This document shows positions 26,257 through 35,548 of a DNA stretch of 64,000 nt, piece by piece. The notes below the pieces were generated by a model. The model was not told the DNA's origin, did no database searches, and worked only from the letters and a program-made list of their open reading frames with translations. Made by a program: the position numbers and the translations under genes. Source of the DNA: Aequorivita sp. (GTDB lineage: Bacteria; Bacteroidota; Bacteroidia; Flavobacteriales; Flavobacteriaceae); the NCBI GenBank assembly GCA_030690315.1, contig JAUYGY010000014.1:1-64000 (forward strand), in the 5' to 3' direction. Position 1 is the stretch's first letter. Each line of letters opens with the position of its first letter.

Positions 26257-26952
26257 TTATATTTTTCTTTTGGCCTCAACCCACACATTATATATAGGTG
26301 TATTTGGAGCAAATTGATTTACGCCTGCAACTCCACCGGGAATCATAGATTTCGGAACCTCAACAACAATACTAAGTACGTTTGTTCCAGCAAATGTATC
26401 AGCGCCGGGATTATTAAAACTGGAAGCTGTGCCGGCAAGAATTGCATTGTATTGGTTAAAGTCAAAGAAAAAAGGATCTTCCCGTGGCCCTGCAAAAAAC
26501 TTCATTCCGTCTTTTTCGGCAATTTGAACATCATCTTTGGTAGAGATTTTCACGCTTCTTTTTGTTGAAGTAGCAATTGTGCTCTCCAACGGATCCATTC
26601 CGGGAGTAGCCGGGCCTGTCGGTCCAATGAAATACATAGAATCTCCACGCTTAATGGCTTGGATTACCAAATCTTCCTTAAGATCATTGTCATTATCTAT
26701 ATTAATTTCAATCAATACGGTTTCATCAAATATTGCCTGGGTTGTGGGTTGCCCCGGCGCCAATAACCCTTGTACGTTAGCAGCAAAAACAAAGTTGCCG
26801 TTGTTCTCACCCTGAAAAGCGTAAAAGTCTGTTATATCCGCTGTAGTGCCTTGAATGGCGGGGGCATCAATGTGATCCGCGGATATTAAAAATACCGATA
26901 GTACGGCTACGCCTATTCCACCGATTACTGCAAAAATTTTTGATTTTTTCAT
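26257..26952 (-). CDS. DUF4331 family exported protein (N-terminal half)
   Basis: A 231-residue protein with an N-terminal signal or anchor (IGGIGVAVLSVFLISA) followed at once by the family start DHIDAPAIQGTTADITDFYAFQ. The domain continues with VLIEINIDNDNDLKED and FFAGPREDPFFFDFNQYNA, and stops at a short basic tail, so only about the first half of a full DUF4331 protein is present. The second half is on the next gene. It is first in the operon and faces the ECF sigma/anti-sigma pair. Confidence 0.8.
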   Translation of the reverse strand: MKKSKIFAVIGGIGVAVLSVFLISADHIDAPAIQGTTADITDFYAFQGENNGNFVFAANVQGLLAPGQPTTQAIFDETVLIEINIDNDNDLKEDLVIQAIKRGDSMYFIGPTGPATPGMDPLESTIATSTKRSVKISTKDDVQIAEKDGMKFFAGPREDPFFFDFNQYNAILAGTASSFNNPGADTFAGTNVLSIVVEVPKSMIPGGVAGVNQFAPNTPIYNVWVEAKRKI

Positions 26953-27098
26953 CTTTTTTGTTGGTTTATATTATTTATTTTTACTTGTTCGCTTATAGTT
27001 ACGCTTAAATGTAATTGTTGGTTTTTAAAACTGCGTTAATCTTTTGTTAACGTGAAAATGTACTGTTTGAGAGCCCTAAATTAATTATAAATAATACA

Positions 27099-28322
27099 AT
27101 GAACCCGTCTGCACCCGATTGGATTTTAAAATTTTTAAATCATTTTGACAGAAAGGATCTTATAGAACCCTTTGAAAACGACAACACATTTTATGACGCA
27201 CTAAAGCAAACTGGTTTCATTTATGGACTTTCCGTAGCGGCAGTTCCACAAAAATCGCTCGGGAGCTTAAAGCTTACGCAGGAGGAATACACCAAAATAA
27301 ATCTTTTCCACGCTTTGCTGTTTCAGTTTTATAAAAAAAATAGAAATGGCACCAACGAAGAAGCAATTACAGATATTCTTTCTTTTTACCAACACCTTCA
27401 AAAAAGAAAGACTGGTTTCTTTCAAAGATTTTCGCTTTCACAAGGCCCAGCAAATTCTTTGGAACACATACTTTCCGCAAGGCTACAGGATGCAAATACA
27501 TTATTAAAGAAGAATACGGTTTCGCTACTTACGCACTCGCTCCTTTATTTGGACGTTTTGGCTTATAAACAATGGCAAACAGATACAGACAGTACCAAAA
27601 AATATTACAAACAATTGGAAACCGTGGTTCTAACTGGTTGTTTTTATACCTTAAAATCGAAAAAGAAGAAAAACAAATACGACAAACTTTTAATTGAATT
27701 ATTTGAATCCTCTTCCGAATATATAATAGATGATGCCGATGGCGGAGCCGCTACCTTTTTGGAAAGCATAAACTATATGAACAACAGCGAGGAGTCGTTG
27801 GAAAAAAGGTATATGCTGGACCTCTGCTGTCTTACGGTTTTGGAAGACTTAAAACTTGACGATGCCGAGCATCAGTTTTTACAGCAAATGTTGGTAACGC
27901 TTGATTTTGGGACAGATGAATTAAGCAAAAGCCTTTTTGCCCTTGATACTTTTTCAGAAAAATACAGCAAAAAAATACTTCTTTTTGAATATACACATCC
28001 GGTGAAGCAGTTTTACAAACAATCTTCCTCAACGGTAAAACTATTGATTATTCGCAAAAAAGATCGCTTGGCGCGCGAGCTGGAAGAAAGTGGTGAGCTG
28101 GTGGTACTTTTGGGCCAATCTACCTTGCGCGATCTAACCCCCGAAGAAAAAATAAAAGTAAAGGAGCAGTTATTGGATGTCTGCAAAACCATTCCGTCGC
28201 TCACTATTTTTTTGATTCCGGGCGGGAGTGTTCTTCTTCCTCTGTTGGTGAAATTTATTCCAAAACTTTTGCCTTCTTCATTTCAGGAAAACAGGATTAA
28301 GATTGACAAAACGAAAAAGTAA
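27099..28322 (+). CDS. LETM1-related protein
   Basis: A 407-residue, mostly helical soluble protein. The C-terminal 60 residues (about 335-400) carry the LETM1 core motif: LTPEEKIKVKEQLLDVCKTIPSLTIFLIPGGSVLLPLLVKFIPKLLPSSF, split here as the helix before IPGGS and the one after it. In mitochondria LETM1 takes part in cation/proton exchange, but bacterial relatives have no assigned role. The N-terminal 330 residues are not recognised. It stands alone between a divergent DUF4331 operon and a convergent response-regulator gene 3 bases away. Confidence 0.75.
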   Translation: MNPSAPDWILKFLNHFDRKDLIEPFENDNTFYDALKQTGFIYGLSVAAVPQKSLGSLKLTQEEYTKINLFHALLFQFYKKNRNGTNEEAITDILSFYQHLQKRKTGFFQRFSLSQGPANSLEHILSARLQDANTLLKKNTVSLLTHSLLYLDVLAYKQWQTDTDSTKKYYKQLETVVLTGCFYTLKSKKKKNKYDKLLIELFESSSEYIIDDADGGAATFLESINYMNNSEESLEKRYMLDLCCLTVLEDLKLDDAEHQFLQQMLVTLDFGTDELSKSLFALDTFSEKYSKKILLFEYTHPVKQFYKQSSSTVKLLIIRKKDRLARELEESGELVVLLGQSTLRDLTPEEKIKVKEQLLDVCKTIPSLTIFLIPGGSVLLPLLVKFIPKLLPSSFQENRIKIDKTKK

Positions 28323-28324
28323 AC

Positions 28325-29080
28325 TTACTCCAACCAAAGTTTGAAATCCCGCACCCGCTCCCGCGCAACGATTACTTCTTGCTCTTTATAACTGTTCAAT
28401 TTTAACTGAAGCCGTGAATTTGTGTAGGAAATTATATCCTTTATTGAATTGATATTTATATAATATTTTCTACTTATCCTAAAAAAAGTTTCGGGCGATA
28501 GTTCCTGTTCCAATTGCTCCAAAGTGGTTTCCAAAAGATAATTGCGTCCGTCTACGGTATGTGCATAAGTTCCTTTGTTTTCGGAATAGAAACACTCAAT
28601 TTCATCTGCCGAAATCATTTTTATGTGTTGCCCAATTTTTGTGGTAAATCGTTTTTTGTACTCGCGCTCTATAGGATTTACGAGCAATTTTTTAATATCC
28701 TCAAAATTGAACTGAATGTTTTGGGTAGCTGGTTTTAAGAATTTGTATTTCTTAACTGCCGCCTGCAATTCTTCATCATCAATAGGTTTCAGCAGATAGT
28801 CAATACTATTCAATTTGAAGGCCTGCAAAGCATATTCATCAAAAGCAGTTGTAAAAATAATGGCGCTGTTCACCTCAACCGCATCAAAAATTTCAAAGGA
28901 AAGACCATCACTCAACTGAATGTCCAGAAAAATAAGGTCTGGATGCGGATTGTTCTGAAACCAATTTACCGCTTCTTCCACACTGTGAAGCATTTCATTT
29001 ACGTTTACGTTCAGCTTTTCAAGCATACGCTGCAAATAGCGGGCAGATGGTTTTTCGTCTTCAATGATTAGTACGTTCAT
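28325..29080 (-). CDS. LytTR-type response regulator
   Basis: A 251-residue DNA-binding response regulator. The receiver domain is residues 1-120 with acidic pocket EDEK near 7-10, phospho-acceptor Asp in DLIFLDIQLSDG (about 54) and the Lys in LLKPID. The LytTR domain is about 150-250 (YKKRFTTKIGQHIKMISADEIECFYSEN, TLEQLEQEL, FFRISRKYYININSI). It is the last gene of an operon headed by its sensor kinase, with three 2TM proteins between. The final residues RVRDFKLWLE are the LytTR end. Confidence 0.93.
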   Translation of the reverse strand: MNVLIIEDEKPSARYLQRMLEKLNVNVNEMLHSVEEAVNWFQNNPHPDLIFLDIQLSDGLSFEIFDAVEVNSAIIFTTAFDEYALQAFKLNSIDYLLKPIDDEELQAAVKKYKFLKPATQNIQFNFEDIKKLLVNPIEREYKKRFTTKIGQHIKMISADEIECFYSENKGTYAHTVDGRNYLLETTLEQLEQELSPETFFRISRKYYININSIKDIISYTNSRLQLKLNSYKEQEVIVARERVRDFKLWLE

Positions 29081-29087
29081 TTTATTA

Positions 29088-29108
29088 GTTTCAGGTTTCA
29101 GGTTTTGT
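29088..29108. repeat. Short 7-bp repeat array
   Basis: GTTTCAG at 29088-29094 and 29095-29101 plus GTTTTGT to 29108, between the response regulator start and the stop of the preceding 2TM gene. Confidence 0.4.
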
Positions 29109-29416
29109 TATTTTTCTTCTTTATCCAAAAATTCCTTTATTTTCCGTTCTTCCCAACGTCTAAAAATATTGTTTTCCATATTCATTACATAAAAAACATA
29201 TATGGCGTGGGCTACTATTCCAAACCCCCAAAAAAAGGCGGTTGCATAAATTCCCAAATCGTTAAAATCGATTTCTTGGCTGTTGAAAACGTTTGCGGAA
29301 AGAAGTATAATTCCAACATTAACGAATACATAAACTGCTAAATGGCTGTAAAAACCTTTCAGCGTTTCCACTTTTTTCTTTGCTCTTAAATAAGCTAGGC
29401 TTCTTTTGGTTTCCAT
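29108..29416 (-). CDS. 2TM domain protein
   Basis: A 102-residue member of the 2TM family: a basic amphipathic lead-in (LRAKKKVETLKGFYSHLAVYVFVN), two membrane helices joined by a short loop, and a tail ending WEERKIKEFLDKEEK. It is one of three stand-alone copies lying between a LytS-type kinase that itself ends in a 2TM domain and its LytTR regulator. They probably oligomerise with each other or with the kinase in the inner membrane. Confidence 0.85.
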   Translation of the reverse strand: METKRSLAYLRAKKKVETLKGFYSHLAVYVFVNVGIILLSANVFNSQEIDFNDLGIYATAFFWGFGIVAHAIYVFYVMNMENNIFRRWEERKIKEFLDKEEK

Positions 29417-29427
29417 TTTATTTTCTT

Positions 29428-29745
29428 TTATTCTTCTTCAAGAAATTTTTCCAATTGTTTTTGTTCCCAGTTTTTTATAAACTTCAATTTATACTGAAAA
29501 GCATTTGCCGCGTGGAATAATACGCCAATTCCCCAAAATATTGGAACTATCAAAACATTCCAATCTACCCATTCCATGAAATCTTTATCGGGCGATTCAT
29601 TCTTAAAAAATTCCACTATTTGGCCTCGAACAATAAATATGGCAATGTTCACAATAATATAAATAGCCAAGTGTGTATAAAAACCTTTTAAGGCTTCCAC
29701 CCTTTTATGGGCTTTTTTCCATTTTATGTTTTGAGAAGAATCCAT
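29428..29745 (-). CDS. 2TM domain protein
   Basis: A 105-residue paralogue of its neighbours with the same plan: KKAHKRVEALKGFYTHLAIYIIVN, a second helix after a somewhat longer polar loop (FFKNESPDKDFMEWVDWN), and a WEQKQLEKFLEEE tail. It starts 1 base after the preceding 2TM gene and ends 12 bases before the next, so all are translated from one message. Confidence 0.85.
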   Translation of the reverse strand: MDSSQNIKWKKAHKRVEALKGFYTHLAIYIIVNIAIFIVRGQIVEFFKNESPDKDFMEWVDWNVLIVPIFWGIGVLFHAANAFQYKLKFIKNWEQKQLEKFLEEE

Positions 29746-29746
29746 T

Positions 29747-30055
29747 TTAGTTGAAATTGGTTTTATTCTTTTTTTCCTCTTCCTCCATAAATTGTTTCAA
29801 TTTTCTCTCCTCCCAGTTTTTGCCAATAAATGGCGACCATTTAAAAGCTTTTATGGCTTGAAAGAAAATGCCAATTCCCCATCCAAAAGCTGCCCATAAA
29901 AACCAGGGATAACTCAGTTCATTTGAATAATAATTTAATCCAGCCAAAGCACAAATGAAAAAGACATAAACCATTAAACTGGTATAAAACTTTTTTATCT
30001 CTGCCACCCGTTGCTTGGCCTTTAAATATTTGTGATCTTCATTATTGCGTTCCAT
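29747..30055 (-). CDS. 2TM domain protein
   Basis: A 102-residue 2TM protein, first of three in a row. The ATG at 30055 (MERNNEDHKYLKAKQRV) is chosen because the frame upstream adds only a hydrophobic non-conserved piece. Helix 1 is TSLMVYVFFICALAGLNYY and helix 2 LWAAFGWGIGIFFQAIKAF; the tail is WEERKLKQFMEEEEKK. It lies about 100 bases after the sensor kinase gene. Confidence 0.83.
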   Translation of the reverse strand: MERNNEDHKYLKAKQRVAEIKKFYTSLMVYVFFICALAGLNYYSNELSYPWFLWAAFGWGIGIFFQAIKAFKWSPFIGKNWEERKLKQFMEEEEKKNKTNFN

Positions 30056-30153
30056 AATAGGCGTTTTTAAATTAAAGTATAAAATTACCAAAGATTGAAA
30101 TCATAAAAAAAATGACGGTACCCAACTGTAACTTTATATGGATGAATTGTAAT

Positions 30154-31482
30154 TTATTCGTCCTTGTCCATCAACTCTCGGATTTTGCGCTCTTCCCAAT
30201 CCTTTCCTAAAAAAGGATTGTAATTAAAGGTTTCCGCAGCGTGGCCTGAAACGCCAATTCCCCAACCCACAATGGGAAAGAGTGCCCACGGAAAACCTGT
30301 GTTTGAAATATAATTTAAGTAAATAAAGACCGGAAAAAAGAGGATATAAAGCGAAAGGTGAATGTAAAAACCTTTCAGCTTTTCAACCTGTTTTTTCGCA
30401 AGCTTGTATTTTTTTTCTGAAATAAATATGTCTGATGTGTTCACGATTTGAAGATTTTCTCCCAAAATGGGAATTGCAATACTGAACTCTTTTCGGTTCT
30501 CATTAATAATTACGGGGCGCTTCGTTAAAAGTGCATACCTGTCGCGAATATTTTTCAATCCTACTCCCGTGCTTTCCCTTAAAACCTGTTTGGGCTGGCT
30601 GGTATTGGTTACAACCAAATTGCCGTTTTCTTCGGAAATTGTTATATAAAGTTTTTTGGAAGGCATTAATTGATTGTGCTTCACGGCGTTTTCCAGCAAA
30701 AGCTGAAGCGATAACGGAACCACTTTTGCCTGTGGATTTTCCAATTTTGAGGGTTTTGTAAAAACAATGCTGTCTTCAAATCGCACGGCCAAAAGAGACA
30801 TGTACAGTTCGGCAAACTTCATTTCTTCTTCAAGAGTAACCAATTCCTTGTTTTTCTGTTCCAAAACATAGCGATACACTTTTGATAATGAAGTAGTGAA
30901 ACGGGTTGCGGCTTCCGGATTTTCTTCAATCAAACTGGTGAGCACATTCAAACTATTAAAAAGAAAGTGCGGATCCAATTGGTTTTTTAAGGCATCAAAT
31001 TTTGCCGAAGCGGTCCCGGCGATAATTTTTTGTTCGGTTACTTTTCGCTCCTGCTTGTTTCGGTAGAAGTACACCGCATAAAAAATTGTTGTAACCACTA
31101 CCGAAATAATGAAGGAGATGTAGTAATATTGAATTTTTTCAGTAACTATAAATTCTGAAAAAAATCTTTTATCAATTATCACTTCAGTAAAAGCCCGTAT
31201 CGCAAAAAGACTTATAAGCGTAACTAAAGAACCTCCTAAAAGTCCCTTCATAAGATTCTTTGTCTTAAAAACCTGATTTGGAAATTTTTTCAACAGAAAT
31301 CCAAAATAGTAAGCATTCACCAAATAAAGAACTACTGAATACAGTTGGTTATATAGAAATGCAATAAGAATTTCCCTACCGTCTGAAAAAACAAAGCCAT
31401 TGGCATATTGAATTAATCCAAGTATTATAAATACAAGAGTTCCAACAAAAAAGGCTTTACCAAGATCTTTTAATATTCGCAT
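30154..31482 (-). CDS. LytS-type sensor histidine kinase with C-terminal 2TM domain
   Basis: A 442-residue inner-membrane kinase. Four hydrophobic segments occupy residues 1-145. The His_kinase domain begins at about 165 with the phospho-acceptor in FDALKNQLDPHFLFNSLNVL, and the ATPase domain has the N-box LLLENAVKHNQL and the glycine motif GVGLKNIRDRY. Residues 365-442 are an extra 2TM domain (KYKLAKKQVEKLKGFYIHLSLYILF to WEERKIRELMDKDE), homologous to the three proteins encoded next to it. It should phosphorylate the LytTR regulator at the other end of the operon. Confidence 0.92.
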   Translation of the reverse strand: MRILKDLGKAFFVGTLVFIILGLIQYANGFVFSDGREILIAFLYNQLYSVVLYLVNAYYFGFLLKKFPNQVFKTKNLMKGLLGGSLVTLISLFAIRAFTEVIIDKRFFSEFIVTEKIQYYYISFIISVVVTTIFYAVYFYRNKQERKVTEQKIIAGTASAKFDALKNQLDPHFLFNSLNVLTSLIEENPEAATRFTTSLSKVYRYVLEQKNKELVTLEEEMKFAELYMSLLAVRFEDSIVFTKPSKLENPQAKVVPLSLQLLLENAVKHNQLMPSKKLYITISEENGNLVVTNTSQPKQVLRESTGVGLKNIRDRYALLTKRPVIINENRKEFSIAIPILGENLQIVNTSDIFISEKKYKLAKKQVEKLKGFYIHLSLYILFFPVFIYLNYISNTGFPWALFPIVGWGIGVSGHAAETFNYNPFLGKDWEERKIRELMDKDE

Positions 31483-31554
31483 TACTAATTTGAATTATCA
31501 TTCATTTTTTAAGAATCTTATATTTTTAAAATTAGTGTATTCGTGGCTATTTTT

Positions 31555-32214
31555 TTACTTACAGCTTTCCGCCTGTATTTGTTTGGCGCGCTCCTCGCCG
31601 TAAGTTGGGTAAAATTCCGCGGCAGGTTTAAAGGTAGCAAAAAGATCAATGGCCCTTTGGAGGTCCTTGCAAAAAGGCTCCACGCTTTGCCCGAAATATT
31701 TTGCACCGCCCATATCCCATTCTGCCTTCGCCAAAATCATTCGGGGATTATCTGGTGCCAGTGCCAAAGCTTTGTTGTAAAGTTCAGTCGCTTTTCCGGA
31801 ATAAGTCATTCCGTATTGTTGCCCGTCAAAAACAATCCAAGCAGTGTACAATTGAGCTTGCAAAACCAACAAATCTGGGTTGTCTTTGGAAATTGCCGTA
31901 GCATCATTTATGAAATCCTGGGCTTTGTCCAATTGTGCTTTCAGTTTTGCGGGATCTTTTTCCGTAAAACTGTTTATTACATTAATTTGTGCAACATAAT
32001 ATGGCGGCAACCAATTGTCTGTTTCCGCTGTCGCAATTCGTTCAAAGGTGTTTGCTGCATCCCAAGATTTGTCTTCTTGCCACAATTGAAAAGCTTTTTG
32101 CATTCCCAGTTGATATTTTGTGGGTCCGGAAACAGTGGTTCCAGTGATTTCGGTTTGGGCCTGCATTACCAAAGCAGTAAAGAAAAGGGTGACGTAAGTG
32201 ATTAAATTTTGCAT
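31555..32214 (-). CDS. Exported TPR-like protein
   Basis: A 219-residue protein with a signal peptide ending at about residue 19 (ALVMQAQ). The mature part is helical with tetratricopeptide-like units, for example YQLGMQKAFQLWQEDKSWDAANTFERIA and ATELYNKALALAPDNPRMILAKAEWDM. The last residues contain two cysteines. The gene lies after the TonB-dependent receptor, with about 100 bases between, and probably belongs to the same transcript, as an accessory periplasmic protein. Confidence 0.75.
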   Translation of the reverse strand: MQNLITYVTLFFTALVMQAQTEITGTTVSGPTKYQLGMQKAFQLWQEDKSWDAANTFERIATAETDNWLPPYYVAQINVINSFTEKDPAKLKAQLDKAQDFINDATAISKDNPDLLVLQAQLYTAWIVFDGQQYGMTYSGKATELYNKALALAPDNPRMILAKAEWDMGGAKYFGQSVEPFCKDLQRAIDLFATFKPAAEFYPTYGEERAKQIQAESCK

Positions 32215-32321
32215 GGTTATATCTTTTATTGGTTAATATTAGATTCAAATTTCTTCTAAAATCGGGATTTTCAAAAATAGGAAATACCCAATTGTTGAAT
32301 TTAAGGACTGAATTGTAATTA

Positions 32322-34475
32322 TTAAAGATTATCAAGTTGGTTATCCTTTCCGTCATCGCTTATTGTCCAAAAGAATCCTACGAAAAAAAACTGGTCCGCG
32401 GCTGGGCGCAATTCTCTTCTGGCAAAATTTCCGTTGGCATCGGGCGCGTTTGCGTATTGATACCCATTTACATTTTTAAAGGCGAAGGCGTTGTTTATTG
32501 AAAAATATAGAATCTTTTGTTGCGAAAGCAAATACGCCCAATTCAAACTCACGCTGTTGTAACCCCGTGTTTTTTTCTGAAGAAATCCGGGTTCATTCAA
32601 ATCAGTATAGGTCCGGCCGCTGCCGTATTCATAGCTGAAACCTATTTGGCTCTTCCAATCGTTGATCCAGTATTTTGCAACCAATGAAAAATTATGCGTG
32701 TTCGCAAAATTCGGGGTAGCCTCAATCGGGAAATTTTTATATTTCCGTTTAGTGTCTAAATAGGAATAACTTACCCAATATTCCACATTTTTGATACTTT
32801 CGTTGTCTCGCCAAAACAGATCCAGCCCTTGTGCATAACCATCGCCATTATTTGTAAAAACGCTGTTTGCATCCGGCATTGTTTCATTATAGGTTACTAG
32901 ATTGCTGTATTGTTTTCTATAAACTTCCGCCCGAAAAATACGTTTGTTTGCAGAATATTGATAGTTCATAATATAATGCTGGGTGTGTTGTGCCTCCACA
33001 TTGTCTGTAAATTTCAAAATCTCATTTTCCGGTTGCTGAAAGAAATCGCCATAAGCTAAAGAAAGTTGGCTGCTTTTCCCTGTTTTATACGCGAACGAAG
33101 CCCTGGGGGAAACCGTAAATTCCTGAAACAGTTTGCTGTATTCTCCGCGAACTCCCAATTTAAGGGCAAGTTTTCTCGAAAAAATAATATCCGCTTCCGT
33201 AAATGCCGCCGAAATACTATTGTTGAAACCCAACTTGGCGGCAAAATTTGGTTCTTCGTAATTTTCATTGAAATCGGTAATAAATTGTTCCGCACCAAAA
33301 TTCAATTTAAAGCGATTGCTGAAACTTTTTTTCAGCTTCAATTTAAAGTGGGCTGAGTTTTCAACATCGTTTATATCGGCCGCATCAATACCAACTTTGG
33401 TGTTTCCGTAGGTATAACTCCCGCCTGCGAAAATTGTCCAATTATTATCCAGTATTTCACTGAAACTGGTATTTGTATAGAAATTTTTATTGTTCAATTT
33501 GAAGTGGATTCCATCGGGCTGGTTAATGTCTTCCTGCGTAAGTTCAAAATTTGTAGTATCAAAAGCACCGTACACTTTCAGCAATCCATCCCCTATTTTT
33601 TGACGAAAAACAGCTTCACCCGAAGCGGTTTGAAAAGGCTTTTGCCAATCGTTTCTATCGGGAAGAATTGCAATATAGGGCGCAAGATTTATATAGGAAG
33701 CGTTTAAACTCAACGAGCTTTTCTCCCATTTTTCAGTATGGCCCAAACCACCGCCGACGCTCATAATGGCGATATCGGTTTTTTTCTGTGTGGGTTCATC
33801 AATAGTGTTCAAAAGCAAAACCGAGGAAAGTGCCTGCCCGTATTCCGCAGAATACCCACCAGTGGAAAATGTAATGCCGTCAAAAAGGAAGGGGCTGTAT
33901 CTTCCTCGCGTTGGAACGTTATTGGTTGTGGGGCTGTAGGGTGTAAAAACGCGAATTCCATCAATAAAAATCTGGGTTTCACCGGCATCACCACCGCGTA
34001 CAAAAAGGCGGCCATCTTCGGCAACGGTTGTGGTTCCAGGCAGCGTTTGCAGCGCACCCACAAAATCGCCCAATGCGCTTGCGGTAGTTACAATATCCAA
34101 AGGTTTTAAAACTGAAATTTTGCTATTATCGCCCGCGGAAAAGGAACCTGCGGAAATGGTTACAGTTTCCAAGGAATTAACATCGTCGCGAAGCACGATT
34201 TTTAGATTTTTCATTTTTGAAATATCATCCGTCAATTTAAAAGGTTCAAAAGAAACATAGGATGCGGTGAGTGTTTGTGTGCCCGTTTCCGAAGTTGTAA
34301 AAGAAAATTTTCCATTGTCGTCTGATGAAGTTCCATCGTAAGAACCATCTAAATAAACATTGGCACCAATTATTGGTGTGCCGTTATTATCAGTGACCGA
34401 ACCCGAAATCGTGTTTTGACTAAAAATATAAAATGGCAGAAAAAAAACTAAAAAGGGAATGACTGAAATTTTCAT
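32322..34475 (-). CDS. TonB-dependent outer-membrane receptor
   Basis: A 717-residue receptor. Start is the ATG at 34475, which gives the signal peptide MKISVIPFLVFFLPFYIFSQ; a longer frame upstream has no such feature. A carboxypeptidase-regulatory-like domain follows (ISGSVTDNNGTPIIGANVYLDG, about 22-100), then a plug domain (VRGGDAGETQIFIDGIRVFTPY, near 175-200) and a beta-barrel to the C-terminal FVGFFWTI region. It imports a bulky nutrient, substrate unknown, with TonB energy. No SusD partner is adjacent, so a metal chelate, vitamin or peptide is as likely as a glycan. Confidence 0.92.
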   Translation of the reverse strand: MKISVIPFLVFFLPFYIFSQNTISGSVTDNNGTPIIGANVYLDGSYDGTSSDDNGKFSFTTSETGTQTLTASYVSFEPFKLTDDISKMKNLKIVLRDDVNSLETVTISAGSFSAGDNSKISVLKPLDIVTTASALGDFVGALQTLPGTTTVAEDGRLFVRGGDAGETQIFIDGIRVFTPYSPTTNNVPTRGRYSPFLFDGITFSTGGYSAEYGQALSSVLLLNTIDEPTQKKTDIAIMSVGGGLGHTEKWEKSSLSLNASYINLAPYIAILPDRNDWQKPFQTASGEAVFRQKIGDGLLKVYGAFDTTNFELTQEDINQPDGIHFKLNNKNFYTNTSFSEILDNNWTIFAGGSYTYGNTKVGIDAADINDVENSAHFKLKLKKSFSNRFKLNFGAEQFITDFNENYEEPNFAAKLGFNNSISAAFTEADIIFSRKLALKLGVRGEYSKLFQEFTVSPRASFAYKTGKSSQLSLAYGDFFQQPENEILKFTDNVEAQHTQHYIMNYQYSANKRIFRAEVYRKQYSNLVTYNETMPDANSVFTNNGDGYAQGLDLFWRDNESIKNVEYWVSYSYLDTKRKYKNFPIEATPNFANTHNFSLVAKYWINDWKSQIGFSYEYGSGRTYTDLNEPGFLQKKTRGYNSVSLNWAYLLSQQKILYFSINNAFAFKNVNGYQYANAPDANGNFARRELRPAADQFFFVGFFWTISDDGKDNQLDNL

Positions 34476-34639
34476 GGATTGGTTGGTTTTGATTTTCAGT
34501 TCAAAGGTGAAATTTCGGGAAATCATTTCAGAAAAAAACAAACTGAATTGTAAAAATTGAATGCTCAATTGTAATGGTTTATAAATTCGGGATAAAAAAG
34601 AAAACGGAAAATTGTATCTTCGGAAGAAAAGAATCTACA

Positions 34640-35236
34640 ATGACCGATTCCCAAAAAGTTGACGCTTTTATAGCATCACAGACAAAATGGAAAGAAAAGC
34701 TGCAACAGCTTCGCGACGTTTTCCAAAAAACAGAACTTACTGAAGAAGTGAAATGGGGCAAGCCAACCTATACACTGAACGGAAAGATGGTTGCGGCGAT
34801 GGCAGATTTCAAAAACCATATAGCACTTTGGTTTCATCAAGGTGTATTTTTAAAGGACGAGCACAACAAACTCATAAATGCACAGGAGGGCGTTACCAAA
34901 GCCCTTCGCCAATGGCGTTTTGAGGAAAAGGATGAAATTGATTCAAAGCTTGTGTTGGAATATATTAAAGAAGCAATCTTGAATGCTTCGGCAGGAAAAG
35001 AGTTGAAAAAAACAGTTAAAAAAGAAGTTACCCTTCCTGAAATTTTCAAAAATGCGCTGGCGAAGGATAAAGAATTAGAAAAAAAATTTAATAGCTTAAC
35101 CCCAGGAAGACAGCGGGAATATGCAGAATATATTGGCCAGGCAAAACGAGAAGTTACCCAGCAAAGCCGGCTTGAAAAATGTTGCGAAATGATAAAAATG
35201 GGTGTGGGACTTAATGATAAATATAAAAATTGCTAG
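34640..35236 (+). CDS. YdeI/OmpD-associated DUF1801 protein
   Basis: A 198-residue cytosolic protein starting at the ATG at 34640 (MTDSQKVDAFIA). The N-terminal 110 residues match the DUF1801 fold (WKEKLQQLRDVFQKTELTEEVKWGKPTYTLNGKMVAAMADFKNHIALWFHQGVFLKD, read in parts), and the C-terminal 65 form the helical YdeI/OmdA domain (FNSLTPGRQREYAEYIGQAKREVTQQSRLEKC). Members have been linked to bacteriocin protection and stress, but biochemical function is unknown. It stands alone, divergent from the TonB receptor. Confidence 0.85.
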   Translation: MTDSQKVDAFIASQTKWKEKLQQLRDVFQKTELTEEVKWGKPTYTLNGKMVAAMADFKNHIALWFHQGVFLKDEHNKLINAQEGVTKALRQWRFEEKDEIDSKLVLEYIKEAILNASAGKELKKTVKKEVTLPEIFKNALAKDKELEKKFNSLTPGRQREYAEYIGQAKREVTQQSRLEKCCEMIKMGVGLNDKYKNC

Positions 35237-35548
35237 TGGGACGATAAATAGTATAAAATCAATATTATCCGAAAAAGAGATAAGACCGCTGCGCTGAAAG
35301 AACAAAGAACAAAGATTTAAATCGAAAATCACTGAAAATTAAATCTTTAAAATTATTATTAGGTTAAAACACGAAGTTTTGGTTTTGGTTTTAAATAAAA
35401 TCAAAAGAAAGTTCCTTAGTCAGATAAATAGCAGAAGGCCTTTATTGATTTGAGTTTAACGGATTCGTTTCAATTTTTATCGGACAACAATGGTATAAAA
35501 TATAAACTTTTAAACTCATCGACTTATAAACTTTAAAACTTTCAAAAA
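35237..35548. other. Intergenic region, no gene
   Basis: About 310 AT-rich bases without a gene, repeat array or clear terminator. The last 60 bases hold repeated AAACTTT words. No exact -7 box is visible for the gene that follows. Confidence 0.4.
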
